Below the pieces are notes generated by a model, which was not told where the DNA came from, did no database searches, and was given only the letters and a program-made list of their open reading frames with translations. A stretch of DNA of 6,158 nucleotides, from positions 6,120 through 12,277 of the forward strand of contig DZCR01000104.1 of the NCBI GenBank assembly GCA_022736495.1, written 5' to 3'. This document shows positions 1 to 6,158 of this stretch, piece by piece. The first letter of the stretch is position 1. Every line of letters begins with the position of its first letter. The position numbers and the translations under genes were made by a program. Source of the stretch: Desulfobacca acetoxidans (lineage in GTDB: Bacteria; Desulfobacterota; Desulfobaccia; Desulfobaccales; 0-14-0-80-60-11).

Positions 1-440
1 CGGATCAATATAATATGAAGATCTCCTTTGATGCCGGAGGACGGTACGAATACCTTAAAACCCAAAATTCATCCAGGGCCGGCCTGGTATTGCTGAATTT
101 TACAACTGAATTGCCGGGCAATCCCGAGGCTGAAAAACTGGGCCTGTCCAAAATGGAATTTAACCGGGTGGAACTGGAATTTACCCTGGATAATAAACGG
201 ATGATCCTTACAAAATGCTCGGCACGGGGGCCGCTCATGAGCCTGGACCTGGAAGGCGAGGTGTCGACGGCGGAACCCCTGGATATCCGGTTGAAAGGCC
301 AATTGAATCCCGGCCCTTCCTTTGTTTCAAAACTCAGCACCCTGGCCCCGGTGAGGGATCTTTTCCGGGATACGCCGGGCAAGGGGATTCCCATCAGCAT
401 ATCCGGCACACTCCGTCATCCCGAGATAGGATTCAGGTAA
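1..440 (+). CDS. gspN: Type II secretion system protein GspN, C-terminal part (5' end outside window)
   Basis: The reading frame is open to the left edge; four codons (D-Q-Y-N) precede the first in-window ATG at 15, so that ATG is probably internal and the gene is cut by the window. About 145 residues are visible. They form alternating polar/hydrophobic beta-strand-like segments, such as VELEFTLDNKRMIL and PLDIRLKGQL. The end, with L-N-P-G-P-S-F, then G-K-G-I-P-I-S-I-S-G-T-L and a final H-P-E-I-G-F-R, is typical of the GspN C-terminus. GspN is an accessory T2SS protein anchored in the inner membrane with a periplasmic beta-rich domain; its exact role is not settled, and many systems lack it. 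The TAA stop lies 3 nt before gspC, and the upstream AGG of the gspC ribosome site falls in its last codons. Identity rests on the terminal motif together with the gspC-D-E context. An AsmA-like periplasmic protein would be the main alternative. Confidence 0.75.
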   Translation, partial: DQYNMKISFDAGGRYEYLKTQNSSRAGLVLLNFTTELPGNPEAEKLGLSKMEFNRVELEFTLDNKRMILTKCSARGPLMSLDLEGEVSTAEPLDIRLKGQLNPGPSFVSKLSTLAPVRDLFRDTPGKGIPISISGTLRHPEIGFR

Positions 441-443
441 GCC

Positions 444-1157
444 ATGAAATATCTGTTCATCCTCCTCCATCTCATCCTCCTGACCCTGGCTGCGGCCCTG
501 GTGGTGGAGTCCGCCTATCAGCGGATCGGTATGGAGGGCGCCCCGCCGGCACAGGAGGCGGCCGGAGCCCCCCCGGCCCTTGAGGCAGGCAATAAAAAGA
601 AACCCGCCGATTCTTTTAACCGGCAGTATAGCGTCATCGGCTCCAGAAACCTGTTTCGTGTCCTGACGGACGATGCGGCCGCAAAAGGGCCTTCCGCAAA
701 AAACCCGGCCAAAACACCGGAAGCGGTTAAGCCCACATCGCTTCAGCTCACGCTGAGGGGGACGGTGACGGGCCTCCCCCAGGTCCATGCCGTGATTGAG
801 GATAAAAAGACAAAAAAACAGGACTTCTACACCGTTGGCGATACCATCCAGGGCGCCCTGCTCAAGGCTGTGTCCAAAGACCATGTCATCCTGGAACACA
901 ATGGAGAGGAGCAGCGCCTGGACATGACGGTCGAAACCGCCCTTCCGGCGGGCAGGGCCTCGGCAAGACCGGCGGCTCAGCCTCAGGCCCCGGAGTCCGC
1001 CCCGCAGGACGCCGGTTCCCAGGAGGATGAAGCATTGGAAAAGGAAGCACCGGAGGCCCCGGCAGAAGCGGCCCCGGCAAAAAAGGCCTCAAAAGCAGAG
1101 GCCCCTGAACCCACCGGACAGGCAGGACCTGGTAAAGATAAGGACAATGATGAATAA
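444..1157 (+). CDS. gspC: Type II secretion system protein GspC (HR domain, no PDZ, disordered tail)
   Basis: This 237-residue protein has a short cytoplasmic N-terminus and one membrane-spanning helix (about residues 4-22, LFILLHLILLTLAAALV). A periplasmic linker rich in Ala and Pro follows. Next comes the conserved GspC motif around residues 62-72 (Y-S-V-I-G-S-R-N-L-F-R) and a homology-region (HR) domain at about 97-163 (LTLRGTVTGLPQVHAVIED...FYTVGDTIQGALLKAV...VILEHNGEEQRLDM). In known T2SS the HR domain binds the N0 domain of GspD and links the inner-membrane platform to the secretin. Many GspC proteins then carry a PDZ or coiled-coil domain. Here residues 165-237 are instead a low-complexity Ala/Pro/Glu/Lys tail, probably disordered. 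The start is the ATG 3 nt after gspN, with a modest AGG six bases upstream. The stop codon overlaps the beginning of gspD by 8 nt. PilP-like proteins share the HR fold, but the gspN/gspD neighbours favour GspC. Confidence 0.85.
   Translation: MKYLFILLHLILLTLAAALVVESAYQRIGMEGAPPAQEAAGAPPALEAGNKKKPADSFNRQYSVIGSRNLFRVLTDDAAAKGPSAKNPAKTPEAVKPTSLQLTLRGTVTGLPQVHAVIEDKKTKKQDFYTVGDTIQGALLKAVSKDHVILEHNGEEQRLDMTVETALPAGRASARPAAQPQAPESAPQDAGSQEDEALEKEAPEAPAEAAPAKKASKAEAPEPTGQAGPGKDKDNDE
1055..1084 (+). repeat. Two imperfect tandem copies of a 15-bp unit in the gspC tail
   Basis: The unit GGCCCCGGCA plus five more bases occurs twice back to back (1055-1069 and 1070-1084). The first ten bases are identical and the last five diverge. 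In the gspC frame it encodes part of the repeated Ala-Pro-Ala-rich stretch EAPAEAAPAKK. This is probably slippage within low-complexity coding sequence and not a functional element. Confidence 0.4.
1140..1144 (+). promoter_or_regulatory. Ribosome binding site for gspD (AAGGA)
   Basis: AAGGA sits inside the 3' end of gspC. It is 5 nt before the ATG at 1150 and only 2 nt before the adjacent in-frame ATG at 1147. The spacing favours 1150 as the gspD start and argues against the upstream extension of the frame to 1027. Confidence 0.6.
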
Positions 1158-3153
1158 GCAAAAAAGATCATGGATGGAGTCGGAGAACCGAAAATGGATG
1201 AAATGGATACAGGCCTGTTTGAGCCTGGGAACGGCCCTCATGCTGTTTGTATCGGTCTGCCTTGCCGAACCGGTTTTGGAATCCACCGGAGATAAGCCCG
1301 AATTCGTCTCCTTTGATTTCAACAATGTGGATATCAATCTCTTTATTAAATTTGTCAGCAAACTGACCCAGAAAAATTTTGTCGTGGACAGCAGGGTTAA
1401 GGGAAACGTCACCATTATTTCCCCGACCAAAATTTCCATCCCGGATGCCTATAAGGTGTTTCAGTCCGTGCTGGATATCCATGGGTTCGCCGCCGTGGAA
1501 TCGGGCAGCGTCATCAAGATTGTCCCGGCCGCCAACGCCATGTCGGATAATCTGGATACCCGGCTTTCAGAAAGCCTGGAAACCTCGGCGGACAAACTGG
1601 TCACCCGGATTATCCCCCTGCAATACGCCAATTCCGACGAACTGAAAGCCCTGTTGACCCCGCTGGTGCCCAAGGGCCATATCCTGTTGTCCTATGGGGA
1701 TACCAATATGCTGATTGCCACGGCCACCCTGTCCAGCATCGACCGCCTGTTGAAAATCATCGAAACCATTGATATCGAAAGCGTTGGCCGGAAAATTTCC
1801 GTATTGCCCTTAAAACATGCTGATGCGGTCAAGCTCGTTAAAAACCTTTCCGATATTTACAATGCCCGGGAAAAAGACGCCAAAAACAAAAAGGCTGCTG
1901 AATTCATGGTCAGATTTGTGGCCGACGAGAGAACCAATTCCGTGATTCTCCTGGCCGGGGAACTGGAAACCCGGCGGATCAGCCAACTGGTGGATATCCT
2001 GGACAAGAAGGTGCCTGCGGGAGAGGAGCGGGTCCGGGTCTATCCCCTGGAGCATGCAACGGCCGAAGACCTTGCCAAGGTCCTCCAGGAAATGCCGACC
2101 AAGGGCGAGAAAAAAGCCGAAGGCGAGAAGAAGACCCCGCTCTTTTCCGATGAGATTAAAATCACGGCCGACAAGGCCACCAACAGCCTTCTCATTATTG
2201 CGGACAAGGAGGATTACCCCATCCTTGAAGAAGTGATTAAAAAACTGGATACCCCCAGGGCCATGGTGTATATCGAATGCCTCATCATGGAGGTGAATGC
2301 CGACAAGGGCCTCAGTTTCGGAACGGAATGGCGGGTATCGGAAGGCTATAACGGCAATTCCGGCGTGATCCTGGGCGGGTTCGGGGCCACCGGGGATTCC
2401 GGCTTTACCGATTCCTCTTCCGCTGCCGGGGGGACTTTGCCCAAGGGATTTTCCGTGGGGGTCCTGGGTAAAAGCCTGAGTATCGGCGGCGTCACCTTCC
2501 CCTCCCTCCAGGCCGTGATTAAGGCCTACCAGAGTGATAAAACCGTACAGATCCTGTCCACCCCCCAGATCCTGACCACGGAAAACCAGGTGGCCACCAT
2601 TACCGTGGGCAAGAATGTGCCCTTCCAGACCCGGTCGGCGGCCGAATCAGGGACGGCAACCTATAATTCCTTTGAATACAAGGATGTGGGCATCACCCTG
2701 AAAATAACCCCGTCCATCAGCAAGGACAGGCTGGTCCGGCTGGCCGTGTTCCAGGAAGTCACCAAACTGGATTCGGCAAACCAGACCAGCGCAGACCGCC
2801 CCACCACCCTGAAACGGCTCATTGAAACCAATATCATTGTTGAAGACGCCAACACCGTGGTGATCGGCGGGCTCATCGATGAAAGCCTGACCAAATCGGT
2901 GGGAAAGATGCCTTGCCTGGGAGATATTCCTTTTCTGGGATATGCATTTAGGGATGAATCCACCGGCAGTGAAAAAACCAATCTCTATGTGTTTTTAACC
3001 CCCACCGTGGTGAAAAGCCCCCTGGAGGCCAAAACCATTTATGATAAAAAAAATGAGGACATCCAACAGCTCGGAAAAGAAGAAATCAAATTATATAAGG
3101 ACAAAGCGCCGGTCAAGGGCCTGCTGCCGGAAACGGGAAAGGTCGGCCCATGA
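1150..3153 (+). CDS. gspD: Type II secretion system secretin GspD (outer-membrane channel)
   Basis: This 667-residue protein is the multimeric outer-membrane channel through which folded substrates leave the periplasm. The signal peptide ends near residue 39 (hydrophobic IQACLSLGTALMLFVSVCLA, then EPV). Domains in order: N0 at about 52-129 (FVSFDFNNVDINLFIKFV...), N1 at about 152-208, N2 at about 216-286, N3 at about 295-368 with a Lys/Glu-rich insertion, and the secretin core at about 370-624. The core shows ILSTPQILTTENQVATITVG, VPFQT, YKDVGITLKITPSI, VVIGGLIDE, GDIPFLGYAFR and TNLYVFLTPTVV, all typical of GspD. A charged tail of about 40 residues follows, so only a short pilotin-binding-type region is possible, and no gspS is visible. 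The start at 1150 follows from AAGGA spacing. ATG at 1198 would give a more ordinary signal peptide of about 23 residues, and 1147 is also possible. The frame stays open back to 1027, but that extension is Arg/Lys/Pro-rich and lies in the gspC tail. The gene overlaps gspC by 8 nt and gspE by 4 nt (ATGA). Confidence 0.95.
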   Translation: MNKQKRSWMESENRKWMKWIQACLSLGTALMLFVSVCLAEPVLESTGDKPEFVSFDFNNVDINLFIKFVSKLTQKNFVVDSRVKGNVTIISPTKISIPDAYKVFQSVLDIHGFAAVESGSVIKIVPAANAMSDNLDTRLSESLETSADKLVTRIIPLQYANSDELKALLTPLVPKGHILLSYGDTNMLIATATLSSIDRLLKIIETIDIESVGRKISVLPLKHADAVKLVKNLSDIYNAREKDAKNKKAAEFMVRFVADERTNSVILLAGELETRRISQLVDILDKKVPAGEERVRVYPLEHATAEDLAKVLQEMPTKGEKKAEGEKKTPLFSDEIKITADKATNSLLIIADKEDYPILEEVIKKLDTPRAMVYIECLIMEVNADKGLSFGTEWRVSEGYNGNSGVILGGFGATGDSGFTDSSSAAGGTLPKGFSVGVLGKSLSIGGVTFPSLQAVIKAYQSDKTVQILSTPQILTTENQVATITVGKNVPFQTRSAAESGTATYNSFEYKDVGITLKITPSISKDRLVRLAVFQEVTKLDSANQTSADRPTTLKRLIETNIIVEDANTVVIGGLIDESLTKSVGKMPCLGDIPFLGYAFRDESTGSEKTNLYVFLTPTVVKSPLEAKTIYDKKNEDIQQLGKEEIKLYKDKAPVKGLLPETGKVGP

Positions 3154-4841
3154 TTGAGCGTTTTTTGGATCTGCTTTCAAAAGAGGCGCCGCTGACCAGC
3201 GAGAATAAAGACCGGATCAGGGCCGTTTACGCCAAGGACAGGAAAAAATTCCTGGAACCGGTCTGCGATACCCGGCTGGTGTCCGAACCCCAGGCCCTCA
3301 AGGCCCTGGGCCTTCTCTACGGAATTCCTTTCATGGAAGAGCTGCCCATGGATCATCTGAACCATGAGTTCACCCGGATCATTTCCAGGAAATTCTTAAA
3401 AACCTATTCTGTGGCGCCCGTGATCAAAGACGGGCAAAAAGGCATGATCGCTGTGAATGATCCGTCGGATTTAACCGTTGCGGATGAGACGGCAAGGCTG
3501 GCGGGGATAAAGGCCTATTCCCCGGTGCTGGCTCCGAAAAACCAGATCCTTTTGCTGATCAATATGCTCTATGACCATACCGACGGCAATGTCCAGCAAC
3601 TGGTCGATGATATGGAAGAAAATGATTCCCTGGTCATCGAGGATATGGAGGAAACCGCCGATCTCCTGGATGATGCCGGGGACGCCCCGGTCATCCGCCT
3701 GGTCAACCAGATGATTTCCAAGGCGGCCAAGGCCGGGGCCAGCGATATCCATATCGAGCCCTTCCAGGAGGTGCTCAAGGTCCGGTACCGCATCGACGGC
3801 ATTGTCTACGAAATGATGACCCCCCCCAAGCTGTTTCAGTCGGCCCTGGTCTCCCGCATCAAGGTCATGGCCAAGATGAATATTGCTGAAAAAAGAGTGC
3901 CCCAGGACGGCCGGGCCCAGGTCCGGCTCGGGAACCAGGAAATCGACCTCCGGATTTCAACGGTGCCGACCACCTATGGCGAGCGCCTGGTCATGCGGCT
4001 TTTAAACAAATCCGGGTCCTTTATGAGCATTGCCGAATTCGGATTCTCACAGGAAAACGAGGCCCTGTTCCGCCGGATCATCCGGCAGAACCACGGGATC
4101 GTCCTGGTCACCGGCCCCACGGGAAGCGGTAAAACCACCACCCTCTACGCCGGGCTTTCGGAAATCAATACCCCGGACAAAACCATTATCACCATTGAAG
4201 ACCCAGTGGAATATAATTTACAGGGCATCGGCCAGATTCAGGTGAACCAGAAAACCGGGGTGACCTTTGCAAAGGGATTGCGGTCCATTGTCCGGCAGGA
4301 CCCGGACATTATCCTCATCGGTGAGATCCGGGACGTGGAAACGGCGGAAATCGCAATCCAGTCGGCCCTGACCGGACACCTGGTGTTTTCTACCCTGCAC
4401 ACCAACGATGCCCCGGGTGCGGTCACGCGACTGGTGGACCTGGGGGTGGAGCCCTATCTGATTTCCTCATCGGTCAACCACATCATCGCCCAGAGGCTGG
4501 TCAGGGTCCTCTGCCCCCGCTGCAAAGAGGCATATCACCTGGGCGAACCGGATATCAAAAGCCTGAACGGCATGGGAGAGGAGCTGATCGGCCAACAGGT
4601 GTTCAAGCCCAAGGGGTGTGCCGGATGCTTTGATACCGGTTATTCGGGACGGCAGGCCATTGTGGAGATCCTGGCCCTGGATGATGAATTGAAAACCCTG
4701 ATTCTCCAGACCTCGGACGCCAACCGGATCAGGGAGGCGGCCCTGAAAAAGGGCATGATCAGCCTCCGGCGGGACGGCATGAAAAAGGTCATGGACGGAA
4801 TCACCTCCATCCGGGAGGTGCTGCGTGTCACCCAGGAATAG
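3150..4841 (+). CDS. gspE: Type II secretion system assembly ATPase GspE
   Basis: This 563-residue cytoplasmic hexameric ATPase drives pseudopilus assembly through the inner-membrane platform. An N-terminal T2SSE_N (MshEN-like) domain spans about residues 40-145. A strongly acidic linker (about 150-178, rich in Asp and Glu) leads to the N2E region, with APVIRLVNQMISKAAKAGASDIHIEP at 179-204. The catalytic core carries Walker A GPTGSGKTT (322-330, Lys328), the Asp box TIITIEDPVEY (345-355), Walker B DPDIILIGEIRD (384-395, Glu392) and the His box with His410 and His417. The GspE-type zinc motif is complete: C455-P-R-C458 and C490-A-G-C493, with 31 residues between the pairs. Length is ordinary for the family and no key residue is missing. 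PilB and MshE share this fold, but the position directly after gspC-gspD makes GspE the best call. The start ATG overlaps the gspD stop (ATGA) and follows AAAGG by 7 nt, which suggests translational coupling. Confidence 0.95.
   Translation: MIERFLDLLSKEAPLTSENKDRIRAVYAKDRKKFLEPVCDTRLVSEPQALKALGLLYGIPFMEELPMDHLNHEFTRIISRKFLKTYSVAPVIKDGQKGMIAVNDPSDLTVADETARLAGIKAYSPVLAPKNQILLLINMLYDHTDGNVQQLVDDMEENDSLVIEDMEETADLLDDAGDAPVIRLVNQMISKAAKAGASDIHIEPFQEVLKVRYRIDGIVYEMMTPPKLFQSALVSRIKVMAKMNIAEKRVPQDGRAQVRLGNQEIDLRISTVPTTYGERLVMRLLNKSGSFMSIAEFGFSQENEALFRRIIRQNHGIVLVTGPTGSGKTTTLYAGLSEINTPDKTIITIEDPVEYNLQGIGQIQVNQKTGVTFAKGLRSIVRQDPDIILIGEIRDVETAEIAIQSALTGHLVFSTLHTNDAPGAVTRLVDLGVEPYLISSSVNHIIAQRLVRVLCPRCKEAYHLGEPDIKSLNGMGEELIGQQVFKPKGCAGCFDTGYSGRQAIVEILALDDELKTLILQTSDANRIREAALKKGMISLRRDGMKKVMDGITSIREVLRVTQE
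4813..4820 (+). promoter_or_regulatory. Strong ribosome binding site for the YidD-like gene (GGGAGGTG)
   Basis: GGGAGGTG is a near-perfect Shine-Dalgarno sequence embedded in the last codons of gspE (Arg-Glu-Val). It lies about 5 nt before the GTG at 4825. It is the strongest such site in the window and decides the start of the YidD-like gene, which lacks an in-frame ATG nearby. Confidence 0.8.
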
Positions 4842-5190
4842 AAAATGGATCTTCCCGGCCCTGGTCCTCCTCGGTACGGCTTTTCCAGGCACAGCACCGG
4901 CGGAGGAAACGGCCCATCCCCTGATTCAATTTTACCAGGACCATATTTCGGCCGTGGACGGGGACCGATGCCCCATGAACCCTTCCTGCTCCGCCTATGC
5001 GGCCGAGGCCGTCAAAAAGCACGGCCCGGTCATCGGGTGGATCATGGCCTGCGACCGTATTGTGCGGTGCGGCCGGGATATCAAAAAAATCACTCCCGTG
5101 GTGACGGTCCATGGGGAAAATCTATATCACGACCCGGTGGAAGCCAATGATTTCTGGTGGTTTGAAAAACCGGAAACAAAACAGGAATAA
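4825..5190 (+). CDS. yidD: YidD-family protein with N-terminal signal peptide (exported)
   Basis: This 121-residue protein starts at GTG behind GGGAGGTG and overlaps gspE by 17 nt. Residues 1-26 look like a signal peptide: basic RNRK, hydrophobic WIFPALVLLGTAF, then an A-P-A cleavage site before EET. The mature part matches the YidD (PF01809-type) pattern: a Q-F-Y-Q-D-H-I-S segment at 35-42, D-R-C49 and P-S-C55-S-A-Y-A-A-E-A at 53-62, K-H-G at 65-67, R78-I-V-R-C82, and H-D-P-V at 102-105, the position of the usual G-Y-D-P-V. The three conserved family cysteines are present, with an extra Cys76. Canonical YidD is a short protein of about 70-90 residues on the cytoplasmic side, encoded in rpmH-rnpA-yidD-yidC and helping YidC-dependent membrane insertion. 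This copy is outside that context and predicted to be exported, so the insertion role should not be assumed. The aromatic tail (F-W-W-F) is unusual. Next gene: 4-nt gap. Confidence 0.8.
   Translation: MSPRNRKWIFPALVLLGTAFPGTAPAEETAHPLIQFYQDHISAVDGDRCPMNPSCSAYAAEAVKKHGPVIGWIMACDRIVRCGRDIKKITPVVTVHGENLYHDPVEANDFWWFEKPETKQE
5183..5187 (+). promoter_or_regulatory. Ribosome binding site for the TPR-protein gene (AGGAA)
   Basis: AGGAA lies in the last codons of the YidD-like gene, about 8 nt before the GTG at 5195. Together with the signal peptide that begins there, it supports GTG 5195 over the upstream in-frame ATG at 5111, which would overlap the YidD-like gene by 80 nt. Confidence 0.65.
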
Positions 5191-5194
5191 CCTT

Positions 5195-6133
5195 GTGGGT
5201 AAAATAAAAAACCTCTGTCTGATCCTCATCCTTGCGCTGCAGTTGCCGGCCGCCGGTCCCAACGCCTTTGGCAAGGATCTGGTCATCAGTCCGGACATGC
5301 AGTTCGACTATGCCCTCCAGTGCTATCAGAAAAAAGACTATGAAACCGCTGTCGTAGAATTCAAGCGCTTTGCCCATTTTTTCCCCGGGGACAGGCGGGC
5401 CGGGGAGGCCGGATTCATGGGCGCCATGGGCCTGTATCAGTTGAAACGGTTCCGCGAAGCCGCCGGGGCCTTCAATGACATCATCCTGGCGGAAGGGAAC
5501 TCGGTTTTTAAGGAAGAGGGCTATTTCATGCAGAGCAAGGCCTTCATGGGCATGGGCAACCTCGGCTATGCCCGGATCGTCTTGCAGAATTATCTGAAAT
5601 TGACCGGGGACGGGGCCGCCAGGGACCGGGCCCATTCCATGCTGGCGGACCTGGATGTGCAGTCCTCCCGGGGCATCGACCTGAAGGACCTTGAGGATGC
5701 ACGGGAAAATCTTTTGAAAATATCCCCAAAGGGGTCAACGCAGTATATGGCGCAGGACCGGGCAGACACCCTTGAAAAGGTCCTGGCCGCCCCCCGGAAA
5801 AACCCAACCCTGGCCGGCCTCCTGGCCGTGGTCCCCGGCGCAGGCTTTCTCTATTGCGAACGCTACCAGGATGCCCTGGTTTCCTTTTTATTGAATACCG
5901 GCCTCATGGTGGCCGCCTACGAGGCCTTTGACCAGGGAAACGAAGCCCTGGGAGGGGTGATCGGCCTTGTGGAAACCGGGTTCTACGCCGGGAATATCTA
6001 CGGGTCCATGACCGCGGCCCACCGGTACAACCAGAATGCCACCCTGAACATCCTCAATACTCAATTCAGCCTGACCTCGGGCCTGGATATGGAAAACAAG
6101 GCCTGGTCCATCGGCCTGAAATACGATTTTTAA
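5195..6133 (+). CDS. Exported TPR protein with C-terminal hydrophobic domain, function unknown
   Basis: This 312-residue protein starts at GTG. Residues 1-26 form a signal peptide (GKIKN, then LCLILILALQLPAA, with cleavage probable after A-F-G). Residues 35-137 hold about three TPR-like helical pairs: YALQCYQKKDYETAVVEFKRF, MGLYQLKRFREAAGAFNDII and QSKAFMGMGNLGYARIVLQNY. TPRs usually mediate protein-protein contacts. From 200 on, a different region begins: N-P-T-L-A-G-L-L-A-V-V-P-G-A-G at 203-217, hydrophobic stretches at about 227-242 and 251-270, and Y-A-G-N-I-Y-G at 264-270. This resembles hydrophobic domains (DUF5683-like) that I recall from other exported bacterial proteins, but the match is by eye. 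The last 30 residues have beta-strand character and end in W-S-I-G-L-K-Y-D-F, an aromatic C-terminus like an outer-membrane beta signal. The gene sits 4 nt after the YidD-like gene, so the two probably act in the same compartment. I do not know its function. Confidence 0.8.
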   Translation: MGKIKNLCLILILALQLPAAGPNAFGKDLVISPDMQFDYALQCYQKKDYETAVVEFKRFAHFFPGDRRAGEAGFMGAMGLYQLKRFREAAGAFNDIILAEGNSVFKEEGYFMQSKAFMGMGNLGYARIVLQNYLKLTGDGAARDRAHSMLADLDVQSSRGIDLKDLEDARENLLKISPKGSTQYMAQDRADTLEKVLAAPRKNPTLAGLLAVVPGAGFLYCERYQDALVSFLLNTGLMVAAYEAFDQGNEALGGVIGLVETGFYAGNIYGSMTAAHRYNQNATLNILNTQFSLTSGLDMENKAWSIGLKYDF

Positions 6134-6158
6134 AGGGGTCTGTTCCGGGAAAAAGAGA

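Noticed and set aside
327..899. Long minus-strand open frame opposite gspN/gspC
   Set aside because: It is antisense to two well-supported genes, has no recognisable domain, and is explained by the GC-rich codon usage of the plus strand.
1027..1149. N-terminal extension of GspD rich in Arg, Lys and Pro
   Set aside because: It lies within the gspC tail, has no ribosome binding site suited to 1027, would bury the signal peptide behind a long basic leader, and its repetitive look reflects the 15-bp repeat read in another frame.
1240..1270. Possible lipobox at the GspD signal peptide (V-S-V-C)
   Set aside because: The residue before Cys is Val instead of Gly, Ala or Ser, and a signal peptidase I type end (C-L-A before E-P-V) fits better.
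4467..4892. Minus-strand open frame opposite the end of gspE
   Set aside because: It covers the conserved zinc-motif region of gspE and has no family features of its own.
5111..5194. Upstream ATG start for the TPR protein at 5111
   Set aside because: It would overlap the YidD-like gene by 80 nt and put 28 extra residues before a normal signal peptide; GTG 5195 has AGGAA at a good distance.
5090..5635. Minus-strand open frame of about 180 codons opposite the TPR gene
   Set aside because: The plus strand carries a signal peptide and TPR repeats with a good ribosome site; the antisense frame shows only Gly/Pro-rich shadow sequence.
6134..6158. Possible terminator or promoter after the last gene
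   Set aside because: Only 25 bases remain, with no inverted repeat, T-run or -35/-10 pair that I can see.

Overview
The window is one continuous plus-strand run of five genes plus the 3' end of a sixth. There is almost no non-coding DNA: junctions run from a 17-nt overlap to a 4-nt gap. It is the downstream part of a type II secretion system (T2SS, general secretory pathway) operon, in the order gspN (3' part) - gspC - gspD - gspE. Two further genes follow in tight succession: a YidD-family protein with an N-terminal signal peptide, and an exported TPR protein with a C-terminal hydrophobic domain. The organism is a Gram-negative (diderm) bacterium, since it has an outer-membrane secretin. The gspN-C-D-E order and the style of the GspN and GspC proteins resemble T2SS loci of Desulfobacterota (former Deltaproteobacteria, Desulfobacter-like). 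That placement is inferred from recalled gene order and sequence character, not from a search.

Layout: 1-440 is the C-terminal part of GspN. 444-1157 is GspC, an inner-membrane-anchored protein with an HR domain and a long Ala/Pro/Glu-rich tail in place of a PDZ domain. 1150-3153 is GspD, the secretin, with N0-N1-N2-N3 and the secretin domain. 3150-4841 is GspE, the assembly ATPase, with intact Walker motifs and the tetracysteine zinc motif. 4825-5190 is the YidD-like protein, starting at GTG behind a very strong Shine-Dalgarno sequence inside gspE. 5195-6133 is the TPR protein, also starting at GTG. The last 25 bases hold nothing I can identify.

How the genes work together: GspE powers pseudopilus assembly on the cytoplasmic face. 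GspC links the inner-membrane platform to the periplasmic N-domains of GspD, which forms the outer-membrane channel. GspN is an accessory component found in some systems. The remaining core genes (gspF and the pseudopilins G-K, plus L and M) are not in this window and are presumably upstream. No separate promoter or terminator is visible, so the last two genes look co-transcribed and probably translationally coupled with gspE. Whether they take part in secretion is unknown. Their exported YidD-like plus TPR pairing is the least conventional part of the window.
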